This document shows positions 42,039 to 50,698 of a stretch of DNA of 64,000 bases, piece by piece; the stretch's first letter is position 1, and each line of letters starts with the position of its first letter. The stretch is taken from positions 3,534,001 through 3,598,000 of the forward strand of contig NZ_CP034570.1 of assembly GCF_003970695.1 (NCBI RefSeq), in the 5' to 3' direction. This DNA comes from Maribacter sp. MJ134. Its GTDB lineage: Bacteria > Bacteroidota > Bacteroidia > Flavobacteriales > Flavobacteriaceae. The notes beneath the pieces are model-generated. The model did not search any database. It was not told the DNA's origin and saw only the letters and a list, made by a program, of their open reading frames with translations. The translations under genes were made by a program, and so were the position numbers.

Positions 42039-44921
42039 ATGATGTACGATTTCAATAAAATAGAGCAAAAGTGGCAGGATTATTGGGCCAAAAATGAGAC
42101 CTTTAAAGCAGAAAACAATTCTGAAAAGGAAAAGTTTTATGTGTTGGATATGTTTCCTTATCCTTCAGGAGCTGGATTGCATGTAGGGCATCCTTTAGGG
42201 TATATTGCCAGTGATATTTATGCGCGTTACAAGAGGCATAAAGGTTTCAATGTCCTGCATCCACAGGGATATGATTCTTTTGGTCTGCCTGCGGAACAAT
42301 ACGCTATACAAACGGGTCAACATCCGGCAATTACCACGGAAGCCAATATAAAGACCTATAGAAGGCAGTTAGATCAATTAGGTTTTTCGTTTGATTGGAG
42401 CCGCGAGGTGCGTACTTCTGACCCTAGTTATTATAAATGGACACAGTGGATTTTTATACAATTGTTCAATTCTTGGTACAATCTAGATTCCGATAAGGCG
42501 GAAGATATCACTACTTTGATTGCGATTTTTGAGGCTGATGGCAATGCTGGGGTACATGCGGTCTGTGATGATGATGTAGCGCCATTCTCGGCTTCGGATT
42601 GGAAAGGATATGCTAACAAAGAGAAACAACAGTTATTACTGCAATATAGATTAACCTATTTAGCGGAGAGCGAAGTGAACTGGTGTCCGGCATTGGGAAC
42701 GGTGTTAGCGAACGATGAAATAGTAAATGGAGTTTCCGAACGAGGTGGTCACCCGGTTATCCGGAAAAAAATGACCCAATGGAGCATGCGTATCTCGGCG
42801 TATGCCCAACGTTTGTTGGATGGTTTGGAGAAAATTGATTGGCCACAGCCACTTAAGGATTCCCAGACAAACTGGATAGGTCGTTCGCAAGGTGCTTCGG
42901 TAATCTTCTCCATTCTACCCCCGTCTTCCTCCAAAGGAGGGATTGAGGTCTTTACGACCCGCCCGGATACTATTTTTGGTGTTTCTTTCATGACTTTGGC
43001 TCCAGAGCACGAGTTGGTGGCGAAGATCACGACAGACGAGCAAAAAGCAGAGGTGGAAGCTTATGTTGAGGCAACGGCAAAACGCTCTGAGCGCGATCGT
43101 ATGGCAGATGTAAAAACCATTACCGGCGCATTTACAGGTGCCTATGCAGAGCATCCGTTTACCAAGGAGGCCATACCAATCTGGATCGGGGATTATGTCC
43201 TAGCAGGGTATGGAACCGGTGCGGTGATGTCCGTTCCTTGTGGAGACCAGCGGGATTATGATTTCGCCAAACATTTTAATATTCCAATCCCTAATATTTT
43301 CGAGGGGGTAGATATTTCTGAAGAAGCCTTTGCCGATAAAGAAAAAACGGTTATTACTAATTCTGACTTTTTAGACGGATTGGGATATAAAGAAGCCTCT
43401 AAAATTGCCATACAGACGCTGGAGACCTTAGGCCAAGGAGAAGGTAAAATAAATTACCGTCTGCGGGATGCGGTATTTAGCAGGCAGCGGTATTGGGGAG
43501 AACCTTTTCCGGTGTATTATGATGCGGATGGCATGCCACAGATGTTGGACGAAAAATTCTTGCCTTTGGAACTTCCTGAGGTCGATAAATATTTACCTAC
43601 TGAAACCGGTGAACCCCCTTTAGGAAATGCAAAAGAGTGGCACTGGCTACAATATGGCGATGAAGGAAAAGTAGTTTCGGAAGAAGCGTTCAACAAAGCC
43701 ATCTTGGATGCTGAGCGTAGTCGAAGTACCGAGATCAAGGGAGGCCCTCTTGAACTGAATACCATGCCCGGTTGGGCAGGGAGTTCGCAGTACTTTAACA
43801 GATATATGGATCCGCACAACACGGAAGCTATTTTCTCTGAAGAGGCCATTAATTACTGGCAAGACGTAGATTTATATATTGGGGGTAGCGAGCATGCTAC
43901 AGGACATTTATTGTATGCCCGTTTTTGGCAGAAGTTTATGTTTGATAAAGGTTTGGTGCCCAAAGATGAGTTCGCCAGAAAACTTATAAATCAAGGTATG
44001 ATTACGGGAACGAGTGCTTTTATTTATAAAGAAATGGAGTCTAATAAGGTCTATTCTAAAGGAAAATCAAAAGGTAGAAATGTTATTCCTATTCATGCAG
44101 ATGTTTCGCTAGTGAATTCTTCGGATGAATTAGATATTGAGGCTTTTAAAAAATGGCAACCCGATTATGAAAATGCAGAATTCATCTTAGAGGATGGAAA
44201 ATACGTCGTGGGTCGCGAAGTCGAAAAAATGTCCAAGTCCAAATACAATGTTGTAAATCCCGATGCTATTTGTGAGGAATATGGGGCGGATAGTTTGCGT
44301 TTGTACGAGATGTTCTTGGGGCCTTTGGAGCAATCCAAACCGTGGAATACGGCAGGTATTACGGGAACACACTCTTTCCTGAAGAAAATGTGGCGTTTGT
44401 ATCATCAAGGTCCGGATAATTCATTTCACGTTAACGATTCTCCTCCTTCGGAGAGGCTAGGAAAGGCTTTGAAAACCCTCCACAAAACCATTAAAAAGGT
44501 AGAAGAAGATATAGAGCACTTTAGTTTCAATACCTCCGTATCTACTTTTATGATATGTGTTAATGAGCTTTCTAGTCAGAAGTGTACGAGTCGTGCTATT
44601 TTAGAACCGTTGGCTATTCTGGTTTCGCCCTATGCGCCTCATATTGCCGAGGAGCTTTGGGAAAAGTTAGGACATTCGGAATCTATCGCCACGGCGCCTT
44701 TCCCAAAATTTGAAGCGAGTTATTTAGTGGAAAGCGCTAAAGAATACCCTATATCCTTCAACGGAAAAATGCGCTTTAAGCTAGAACTGCCTTTAGACTT
44801 GAGCAAGGAAGAGATAGAGGCCAGGGTCATGGCACATAAAAAAACACAGGAACAGTTGCAGGGCAGAACACCCAAAAAGGTAATTGTAGTTCCGGGGAAA
44901 ATTGTAAATATCGTAGGTTAG
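42039..44921 (+). CDS. leuS: Leucine--tRNA ligase
   Basis: Charges tRNA-Leu. The 960 residues hold the class I HIGH motif (PSGAGLHVGHPLGY), the CP1 editing domain (VFTTRPDTIFGVSFM), the KMSKS loop (VEKMSKSKYNVVNP) and the anticodon-binding end. The length fits Bacteroidetes LeuS, which is longer than that of E. coli. Two short stretches look like extra insertions: LPPSSSKGG just before VFTTRPD, and NDSPPSER in the C-terminal part; each is coded by a mini-palindrome (see repeats). Start ATG at 42039 or the next codon. Confidence 0.96.
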   Translation: MMYDFNKIEQKWQDYWAKNETFKAENNSEKEKFYVLDMFPYPSGAGLHVGHPLGYIASDIYARYKRHKGFNVLHPQGYDSFGLPAEQYAIQTGQHPAITTEANIKTYRRQLDQLGFSFDWSREVRTSDPSYYKWTQWIFIQLFNSWYNLDSDKAEDITTLIAIFEADGNAGVHAVCDDDVAPFSASDWKGYANKEKQQLLLQYRLTYLAESEVNWCPALGTVLANDEIVNGVSERGGHPVIRKKMTQWSMRISAYAQRLLDGLEKIDWPQPLKDSQTNWIGRSQGASVIFSILPPSSSKGGIEVFTTRPDTIFGVSFMTLAPEHELVAKITTDEQKAEVEAYVEATAKRSERDRMADVKTITGAFTGAYAEHPFTKEAIPIWIGDYVLAGYGTGAVMSVPCGDQRDYDFAKHFNIPIPNIFEGVDISEEAFADKEKTVITNSDFLDGLGYKEASKIAIQTLETLGQGEGKINYRLRDAVFSRQRYWGEPFPVYYDADGMPQMLDEKFLPLELPEVDKYLPTETGEPPLGNAKEWHWLQYGDEGKVVSEEAFNKAILDAERSRSTEIKGGPLELNTMPGWAGSSQYFNRYMDPHNTEAIFSEEAINYWQDVDLYIGGSEHATGHLLYARFWQKFMFDKGLVPKDEFARKLINQGMITGTSAFIYKEMESNKVYSKGKSKGRNVIPIHADVSLVNSSDELDIEAFKKWQPDYENAEFILEDGKYVVGREVEKMSKSKYNVVNPDAICEEYGADSLRLYEMFLGPLEQSKPWNTAGITGTHSFLKKMWRLYHQGPDNSFHVNDSPPSERLGKALKTLHKTIKKVEEDIEHFSFNTSVSTFMICVNELSSQKCTSRAILEPLAILVSPYAPHIAEELWEKLGHSESIATAPFPKFEASYLVESAKEYPISFNGKMRFKLELPLDLSKEEIEARVMAHKKTQEQLQGRTPKKVIVVPGKIVNIVG
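42913..42947 (+). repeat. Mini-palindrome embedded in leuS (editing domain)
   Basis: Reads as CCCCCGTC then TTCCTCC-AAA-GGAGGG, an inverted repeat of 5-6 bp with a three-base loop, plus flanking C-runs. It codes for the LPPSSSKGG segment. It resembles in inverted orientation the element at 44438 in the same gene. Confidence 0.45.
44438..44470 (+). repeat. Mini-palindrome embedded in leuS (C-terminal part)
   Basis: Reads as TCTCCTCC-TTC-GGAGAGGCTAGG, an inverted repeat (CTCC/GGAG and outwards) with a three-base loop, coding for the NDSPPSERLG stretch. It resembles the copy at 42913 and the intergenic GC-rich palindromes common in flavobacteria. Confidence 0.45.
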
Positions 44922-44941
44922 CCAAAAGCGAAACAGGAAGA

Positions 44942-45196
44942 ATGGATTATATTGAAATTCTAGGTCTAGTTGCGGCCACATTGACCACCGCCGCCTTTAT
45001 CCCACAAGTGTATAAAACCTGGAAAGAAAAATCCACCAAGGATATTTCCTTAAGTATGTATGCTGTGCTGTTAACGGGGTCATTACTTTGGTTAACCTAC
45101 GGATTTTTCATAGAAAGTTTACCCATCATTTTAGCCAACACCATTACTGCAGTTTTGCTGATATGTATGGTATTAATGAAATTAATTTATAAATAA
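44942..45196 (+). CDS. SemiSWEET sugar transporter
   Basis: An 84-residue protein with three membrane helices, the SemiSWEET half-unit that works as a dimer to pass sugars. The PQ-loop-like motif (AAFIPQVYKTWKEKSTKDIS) is in the first helix-loop and LTGSLLWLTYGFFIESLPIILANTITAVLL follows. The start is 20 bases after leuS, so it may be read from the same promoter. Sugar substrate unknown. Confidence 0.92.
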   Translation: MDYIEILGLVAATLTTAAFIPQVYKTWKEKSTKDISLSMYAVLLTGSLLWLTYGFFIESLPIILANTITAVLLICMVLMKLIYK

Positions 45197-45203
45197 TATC
45201 CCC

Positions 45204-45226
45204 CACCCCCTAAAAAATAGGGGGTG
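45204..45226 (+). terminator. GC-rich hairpin after the SemiSWEET gene
   Basis: CACCCCCTA, A-rich 5-base loop, TAGGGGGTG: a perfect 9-bp stem but with no T-run. It may be a terminator or a copy of the GC-rich intergenic palindromes of this group. Confidence 0.5.
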
Positions 45227-45337
45227 TATATTCAAAAAGATTAATTTATAACCAACAACCCCTGCATTTTATCGAAAAATTCTTTCAGTATTGTTTTAAT
45301 TGTCACAACTTAGCGACTTAATTTAAAACATGTAACA

Positions 45338-46438
45338 ATGATTGTTGGTATTCCTAAAGAGATTAAGAATAATGAAAGCAGGGTTGGTATGACGCCGGCC
45401 GGTGTTTTTGAACTGGTTAAAAATAACCACACGGTTTATGTACAATCCACCGCAGGCGAAGGCAGTGGTTTTTTTGATCAAGATTACCAACAGGCGGGAG
45501 CGTTAATATTGGATACTATTGCTGAGGTCTACGCCATGAGCGAAATGATCGTAAAGGTCAAGGAACCTATAGCAGAGGAATATAATTTGATTAAAGAAGG
45601 TCAGCTACTGTTCACTTATTTCCATTTTGCTTCTAGTGAGCCTTTGACGAAAGCCATGATCAAACAAAAAGCGATTTGCATTGCTTACGAAACTGTTGAA
45701 GATGAGGAAGGAACTTTACCGCTATTAACACCAATGTCCGAGGTGGCCGGTAGAATGGCCATTCAGCAGGGCGCAAAATACCTAGAGAAACCGGTAAAGG
45801 GCAGAGGGGTGCTTTTAGGAGGTGTGCCAGGAGTTGCTCCAGGTAGGGTTTTGGTCTTAGGAGCGGGCGTAGTGGGGATACAAGCTGCTAAAATGGCAGC
45901 TGGTCTAGGTGCTCACGTAACCATCATGGATATTAATATGAAAAGACTCAGGTATGCCAATGATGTAATGCCGCCACATGTAGTTACGGAGTTTTCCAAT
46001 GAATATAATATCAGAAAACATATTAAAAGTCATGACCTTATTATCGGAGGAGTTTTGTTAAAAGGAGCCAAAGCGCCTAACCTGATTACTCGGGATATGC
46101 TTAAGGAAATGCGTCCGGGAACGGTTATCGTAGATGTTGCCGTGGACCAAGGCGGATGCGTAGAAACGACGAAACCCACGACACATGAGGACCCTGTGTA
46201 TATCATAGATGATGTAGTACATTATTCTGTGGCAAATATGCCAGGTGCCGTGCCGTATACCTCTACCGTGGCCTTAACCAATGTTACCTTGCCTTATGCC
46301 TTAAAACTTGCCAATTTAGGCTGGGAGGCAGCCTGTGAAAAAGATGCAAGTCTTCATAAAGGGTTGAACATCGTTTCGGGAAAAGTAGTTTATAATGAGA
46401 TAATTGAAGCATTTGGCTGGGAAGAGGCTTTTGCCTAA
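45338..46438 (+). CDS. ald: Alanine dehydrogenase
   Basis: Interconverts alanine with pyruvate and ammonia using NAD. The 366 residues show MIVGIPKEIKNNESRVGMTPAGV, the substrate-site LPLLTPMSEVAGRMAIQQGAKYL, the Rossmann loop VLVLGAGVVGIQAAKMAAGLGAHVTIMDI near residue 170 and DVVHYSVANMPGAVPYTST. Full length and clear identity. It has its own upstream gap of 140 bases and a strong terminator after it. Confidence 0.95.
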   Translation: MIVGIPKEIKNNESRVGMTPAGVFELVKNNHTVYVQSTAGEGSGFFDQDYQQAGALILDTIAEVYAMSEMIVKVKEPIAEEYNLIKEGQLLFTYFHFASSEPLTKAMIKQKAICIAYETVEDEEGTLPLLTPMSEVAGRMAIQQGAKYLEKPVKGRGVLLGGVPGVAPGRVLVLGAGVVGIQAAKMAAGLGAHVTIMDINMKRLRYANDVMPPHVVTEFSNEYNIRKHIKSHDLIIGGVLLKGAKAPNLITRDMLKEMRPGTVIVDVAVDQGGCVETTKPTTHEDPVYIIDDVVHYSVANMPGAVPYTSTVALTNVTLPYALKLANLGWEAACEKDASLHKGLNIVSGKVVYNEIIEAFGWEEAFA

Positions 46439-46462
46439 CCGTACATTTTGTCAGTAAAAATA

Positions 46463-46510
46463 GCCTCGCCAGGCCCTTTGTTTAATTAAAAGGGTTTGGC
46501 GGGGTTTTTG
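46463..46510 (+). terminator. Rho-independent terminator after ald
   Basis: CCTCGCCAGGCCCTTT and AAAGGGTTTGGCGGGG pair with one mismatch/G-T pair around a GTTTAATTA loop, then a T-run. Confidence 0.8.
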
Positions 46511-46583
46511 CTTTTCCATGATTAGATTTCGTTTAGAAGCCGGAATCTTTAGTATATTTAATAAGTTTTAAAATTGAAAAGTT

Positions 46584-47279
46584 ATGATGGGATATTATAT
46601 TTTGATAGGTGCAATCGCTTTGGTGAGCTGGTTGGTGAGCAGTCGCTTAAAAAGCAAGTTCAAGCACTATTCAAAGGTTCATTTACAAAATGGGATGAGT
46701 GGAGCAGAAATTGCTCAGAAGATGTTGGATGATCACGGTATTAGAGATGTAAAAGTGGTTTCTACGCCTGGGATGTTAACGGACCATTACAATCCAAAGA
46801 ACAAAACGGTAAACTTGAGCGAGGGTGTTTATAACCAAAGAAATGCATCTGCCGCTGCGGTAGCTGCGCATGAAGTAGGTCATGCCGTACAGCATGCTAC
46901 GGCCTATGAGTGGCTGGGAATGCGTTCCAAGTTGGTTCCTATAGTAAGCGTAACATCCAGCATGTCTACCTGGATAGTTTTTGGTGGTTTGGCACTTGGA
47001 GCGGCCGCTGGCGTTGGACTTGGATATTGGGTAGCGGTCGCCGGATTGGTGATGATGAGTTTCGCTACCTTGTTCAGCTTTATCACACTACCCGTAGAAT
47101 ATGATGCTAGTAATAGGGCGCTTGCTTGGTTAAAGAATAAGAATATTGTTACGCAGGCGGAATATAAAGGATCTGAGGACGCTTTGAAATGGGCTGCTAG
47201 AACCTATTTAGTTGCGGCTATTGGATCCCTGGCCACTTTGGTCTATTGGGGTCTACAGGTTTTTGGTGGAAGAGATTAA
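46584..47279 (+). CDS. Neutral zinc metallopeptidase, membrane type
   Basis: A 231-residue protein with an N-terminal membrane helix, the zinc-binding HEVGH motif in VAAHEVGHAVQHATAYEW near residue 95, two hydrophobic helices after that (WIVFGGLALGAAAGVGLGYWVAVAGLVMMSFATLF) and a final helix. This is the YugP/Zn_peptidase_2 family. It probably cleaves membrane or envelope proteins; its target is unknown. A terminator follows. Confidence 0.9.
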   Translation: MMGYYILIGAIALVSWLVSSRLKSKFKHYSKVHLQNGMSGAEIAQKMLDDHGIRDVKVVSTPGMLTDHYNPKNKTVNLSEGVYNQRNASAAAVAAHEVGHAVQHATAYEWLGMRSKLVPIVSVTSSMSTWIVFGGLALGAAAGVGLGYWVAVAGLVMMSFATLFSFITLPVEYDASNRALAWLKNKNIVTQAEYKGSEDALKWAARTYLVAAIGSLATLVYWGLQVFGGRD

Positions 47280-47302
47280 ATTTTTGAACGTATAGATTAA
47301 AG

Positions 47303-47334
47303 AAAGGCCTATTTGAATAAATAGGCTTTTTTTT
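47303..47334 (+). terminator. Terminator between the zinc peptidase and LpxR-like genes
   Basis: GCCTATTT, loop GAAT, AAATAGGC and a long T-run; flanking A makes it usable on both strands for these convergent genes. Confidence 0.8.
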
Positions 47335-47335
47335 G

Positions 47336-48274
47336 TTAAAAACGATAACCGTAGGCGAGTATAATGTATTTATGTGCTTTGGCCAAAGGGCTTTCTGCGG
47401 TATTGTAGCGAATACCGAATTTAACGTCGCTCCGCTTGAACCGATTGTTAAAATCTAAACCAAGTCTCAATACGGAATTTGTGGCAGGCGTTGTGAAGGC
47501 CGCGTTATTGTTAATCAGGTTGCCTTCTAGAAGGCCATTATGAAAAACCTGCCGATACGAAAACCGAAATCCTACATATATTTCCCTATCTACGGATCTT
47601 ATCCTGTCATAAGCAATGCTTTGGGGAAGTTCATTTCTTTTTCCAAAATAAAATATTCCTTCGGGTTCTATGTATATATCGCGAGTGCCTAAGGCAAGAT
47701 TTGACTTAAAGGCAAAAAGAATGCCTAAGGGCGCTGAAGAGATATTCCATTCCTTAATCTGCGAAAAGTATAGATTTGCATGAAAACTATTCGGTAGTTC
47801 ATCTATCCATAAAGGAGATTCGGAGATATCCACCACATTATGAAACCATCTTTGAAAACCACCTGCCCCAGAATTAGGCCCTGCTACACCCAGTAATACA
47901 CTTGCTGATATTAGTTCGTTTTCTTTTGCTACAGACCATGAAGCGGTCAGGCCCGAAAACCCTGCGTAGGGTATATCAAAAACTTCTGGATTTGTAGCTT
48001 GGGTTTGAGAGGGAGTATATACTTCTTGACTTAGGCTAAATGACAGTTGTTCTTCACCTTTTTTTAAAAATCCCTTATTCAAAAGGGTGCGATAGGTTAT
48101 AAAAAGTCCTGAGGAATAATACCTGTCCGTTAAAAATAAAAAATCATTATCATGTCTAAATTCTATTTGGTGACTAGGGCCAGAATTATCTGCAAGACCT
48201 TGAGATATGATAGCTTCGGGGGCAAGTACACACCAAATACATAAACTCCAAAACAGGATTGAGTTGTTTAACAT
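47336..48274 (-). CDS. LpxR-like outer-membrane lipid A deacylase family protein
   Basis: A 312-residue outer-membrane barrel: signal peptide (ending SQG near residue 25), then HQIEFRHDNDFLFLTDRYYSSGLFITY, which holds the Asn-Asp pair and the Thr-Asp-x-Tyr motif of the LpxR catalytic site, and strands to KAHKYIILAYGYRF at the end. LpxR removes a 3'-acyloxyacyl group from lipid A. Activity here is inferred. The ATG at 48274 is preferred over a TTG 18 bases upstream that would overlap the next gene. Confidence 0.82.
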   Translation of the reverse strand: MLNNSILFWSLCIWCVLAPEAIISQGLADNSGPSHQIEFRHDNDFLFLTDRYYSSGLFITYRTLLNKGFLKKGEEQLSFSLSQEVYTPSQTQATNPEVFDIPYAGFSGLTASWSVAKENELISASVLLGVAGPNSGAGGFQRWFHNVVDISESPLWIDELPNSFHANLYFSQIKEWNISSAPLGILFAFKSNLALGTRDIYIEPEGIFYFGKRNELPQSIAYDRIRSVDREIYVGFRFSYRQVFHNGLLEGNLINNNAAFTTPATNSVLRLGLDFNNRFKRSDVKFGIRYNTAESPLAKAHKYIILAYGYRF

Positions 48275-48288
48275 TACCCCATAAGTCG

Positions 48289-48759
48289 TCAAATAGTGAT
48301 CTGCCTATCAATCTGTTGGGCTAAAGAGATAAAAGTTTCCGTTCTGGATACACCTTCTATTTGCTGTATCTCTTTGTTCAATACATGCATTAGGTGTTCG
48401 TTATCCTTACAAAGTATTTTAATGAGGATGGACCAATTTCCAGTGGTGTAGTGGCATTCCAATACTTCGGGTATTTTTTCTAATTGTTTTACGGCAACGG
48501 GATTGCTCATGGCTTTATCCAGATAAATACCGATATAGGCCATAGTAGTATATCCAATAATTTTAGGATTGATGATAAATTTAGAACCCGCCAACAGTCC
48601 GGAAGCTTCCAATTTGCGAAGACGTTGATGAATAGCTGCTCCGGAAATTCCGATACTTCGGGCGATTTCCAAAACGGGTTTACGGGCGTCGCTCATTAGA
48701 AACCTTAGGATTTTTTTGTCTATTCCATCAATCTTAACATTAGTGTTATTCAACTTCAT
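48289..48759 (-). CDS. Lrp/AsnC-family regulator
   Basis: A 156-residue regulator: helix-turn-helix at residues 10-55 (GIDKKILRFLMSDARKPVLEIARSIGISGAAIHQRLRKLEASG) and an amino-acid-sensing RAM domain (MSNPVAVKQLEKIPEVLECHYTTGNWSILIKILCKDNEHLMHVL). It is 78 bases from the saccharopine dehydrogenase gene on the same strand and may control it in response to an amino acid such as lysine. A -7 box lies 23 bases upstream. Confidence 0.9.
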   Translation of the reverse strand: MKLNNTNVKIDGIDKKILRFLMSDARKPVLEIARSIGISGAAIHQRLRKLEASGLLAGSKFIINPKIIGYTTMAYIGIYLDKAMSNPVAVKQLEKIPEVLECHYTTGNWSILIKILCKDNEHLMHVLNKEIQQIEGVSRTETFISLAQQIDRQITI

Positions 48760-48781
48760 ACTTCTGCTTTCAAATTAAGCT

Positions 48782-48789
48782 CAAATGTA
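48782..48789 (-). promoter_or_regulatory. -7 promoter box of the Lrp gene
   Basis: On the minus strand TACATTTG, a match to TAnnTTTG, 23 bases ahead of the start codon. Confidence 0.45.
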
Positions 48790-48837
48790 GAAATTAAATA
48801 CGAAAATGATAGATTGCCTTAAGAAACTGATTTCCTA

Positions 48838-50211
48838 TTACTGGTCCACGACATCAGGATTATAGCCAACATAGGGAACATCAAACTCCTTAAATCGAAT
48901 GCCATAATGTTCCAGCTCTTTCAATATGGGGTCGTACACTTCTTTGGTTATCGGAATCTGAACTCCGGGAGTACTAATTTTTTTATTAAGAATGAGCAAT
49001 GTTGCAATGGCGACGGGCAAACCCACTGTTTTTGCCATGGCCGTATGGGTCTGGTTTTTGCCGATTACCGCCATATTCGCATCAATTTGTTTCTTTTTAC
49101 CTCCTAGCTCGTAGCCAAATTTATGGTACATGACGATCATATCTTTGTCGTCTTCTTCTAGCGTCCAGCTATCTTCCAGAATTTTCTGGAGCATCTGGGC
49201 GGGGGTAGCATTTTTAAGGGCTATCTTTTTATTGGCATCGAATAAGTTAAGCTCCAGTAGCTTTCCCCACATAATATCATCCTGGTCGATTTTTAAATAA
49301 TGACGTAGTTTCAGTTCCACGGAATCCGTCGGGGAATAGGGTAGAAAAAGATTTACGAATTCTCGGTAGCTCATATTTTTGGAGTCCTTTACGGTATAAC
49401 TATCATCTGTCATTCCAAGTTGTACGAACATGTTCCAAGCTTTTGAAAACCCTACACGTCTCATAGTTCCCCTATAGATGGTCAGGGCATCTTGCAGGCC
49501 GTAGGCATCCCTATAATTTAAGGAATCCCTGTTGGCATACCCTTCAAAGGTTCCATATCCTTCAATTTTAAAAAACTCGGTACGTCTAAAGAGTTTGTGG
49601 TACGGAATATATTTATAGGTACCTTCTTGAATAAACTGTGCCGTTCCACCTTGTCCGGCTAAGACAACGTTTCTAGGGTTCCAGGTAAATTTATAATTCC
49701 ATAAGTTGTTGTCGCTCTCAGTAGCTACCAGACCACCGGTAAATGATTCGAACAGCACTATTTTGCCACCTTCCATGCGTATGCGGTCAATGACCTGCAT
49801 GGCACTCATATGATCTATGCCAGGGTCCAGACCTATTTCGTTCATGAAAACGAGGCCATGTTCTTTGACCTTTTCATCCAAAGCTTTTATTTCTTCACTC
49901 ACATAGGATGCGGTCACCAAATGCTTTTTGAAGTGTACACAATCTTTAGCCACCTTTATGTGAAATCTCGCGGGGAGCATAGATACAATGATATCCGCTT
50001 CTTGTATGGCCTTGGCCCTGTCCTCGTCATTGAAAACATCTAATGTAATGGCCGAACAATTATTATGGGAACTGATATGTTCCGGGATGGCCTTTGGATT
50101 TAAATCACCTATCGTAAGATGCAACTGCTCTTCTTCTGATTTTTCTAGAAAGTAATCCAATAAATAAGAGGTGGACTTTCCTGCACCTACAACCAAAATT
50201 TTTCTCGACAT
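48838..50211 (-). CDS. Saccharopine dehydrogenase-like protein
   Basis: A 457-residue NAD(P)-dependent enzyme: N-terminal Rossmann fold (KILVVGAGKSTSYLLDYFLE), VSMLPARFHIKVAKDCVHFKKHLVTASYVSEE, then the C-terminal saccharopine dehydrogenase domain (VFMNEIGLDPGIDHMSAMQVIDRI, GGLVATESDNNLWNYKFTWNPRNVVLAGQGGTAQFI). This is the LYS9-like type that splits saccharopine in lysine breakdown. No alpha-aminoadipate enzymes are near. The neighbouring Lrp-type gene could regulate it. Confidence 0.88.
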   Translation of the reverse strand: MSRKILVVGAGKSTSYLLDYFLEKSEEEQLHLTIGDLNPKAIPEHISSHNNCSAITLDVFNDEDRAKAIQEADIIVSMLPARFHIKVAKDCVHFKKHLVTASYVSEEIKALDEKVKEHGLVFMNEIGLDPGIDHMSAMQVIDRIRMEGGKIVLFESFTGGLVATESDNNLWNYKFTWNPRNVVLAGQGGTAQFIQEGTYKYIPYHKLFRRTEFFKIEGYGTFEGYANRDSLNYRDAYGLQDALTIYRGTMRRVGFSKAWNMFVQLGMTDDSYTVKDSKNMSYREFVNLFLPYSPTDSVELKLRHYLKIDQDDIMWGKLLELNLFDANKKIALKNATPAQMLQKILEDSWTLEEDDKDMIVMYHKFGYELGGKKKQIDANMAVIGKNQTHTAMAKTVGLPVAIATLLILNKKISTPGVQIPITKEVYDPILKELEHYGIRFKEFDVPYVGYNPDVVDQ

Positions 50212-50221
50212 GAGTATTGCT

Positions 50222-50229
50222 TACTTTTG
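50222..50229 (+). promoter_or_regulatory. -7 promoter box upstream of the DUF423 gene
   Basis: TACTTTTG, a match to TAnnTTTG, 64 bases ahead of the start at 50294. Confidence 0.4.
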
Positions 50230-50293
50230 TTTTAATAACGATGAACTAAGATATCAAATTGTTACATTTATAAAAAAACACATCTGTTAAGTT

Positions 50294-50698
50294 ATGAACA
50301 AAACAATTTTTGGAATAGCCTGTCTTCTAGGAATGTTGACTATTATCCTTGGGGCTTTTGGGGCCCACGGTTTGGAAAAGCTCATAACTGCTGATGCTAT
50401 TGAAACATTTGAAACCGGGGTGCGCTACCAAATGTACCATGTGTTTTTACTTTTTATTTTGGGTGTTTTACCCGGTTTGGCTCGTAATATAAGGCGTATA
50501 GTTTTCTATTTAATTGTTTCTGGGATTATATTGTTCTCTTTCTCGTTATATCTTTTAGCCATAAACGAATTGGTTGATTTTGATTTTAAGAAGATTGGTT
50601 TTTTAACTCCGATAGGAGGAACACTTCAGATAATGGCATGGGGAATCTTGGCCTATAATTTCTTGAAAATGAAGTCCAATACGCTCCAAAATGAATAG
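50294..50698 (+). CDS. DUF423 membrane protein
   Basis: A 134-residue inner-membrane protein with four helices: FGIACLLGMLTIILGAFGAHGLEKL, YQMYHVFLLFILGVL, IVFYLIVSGIILFSFSLYLLAI and FLTPIGGTLQIMAWGILAYNF, the DUF423 pattern. Function unknown. It overlaps the following SLC13 gene by 8 bases and is translationally coupled to it. Confidence 0.9.
   Translation: MNKTIFGIACLLGMLTIILGAFGAHGLEKLITADAIETFETGVRYQMYHVFLLFILGVLPGLARNIRRIVFYLIVSGIILFSFSLYLLAINELVDFDFKKIGFLTPIGGTLQIMAWGILAYNFLKMKSNTLQNE

Noticed and set aside
42913-42947. LPPSSSKGG segment considered as proof of a recent insertion in leuS
   Set aside because: Without relatives to align it may be an old feature of the editing domain; kept as a hypothesis rather than a mobile element.
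45204-45226. CACCCCCTA hairpin considered as an RNA gene
   Set aside because: It is a lone 9-bp stem with no further structure, so terminator or repeat is more likely.
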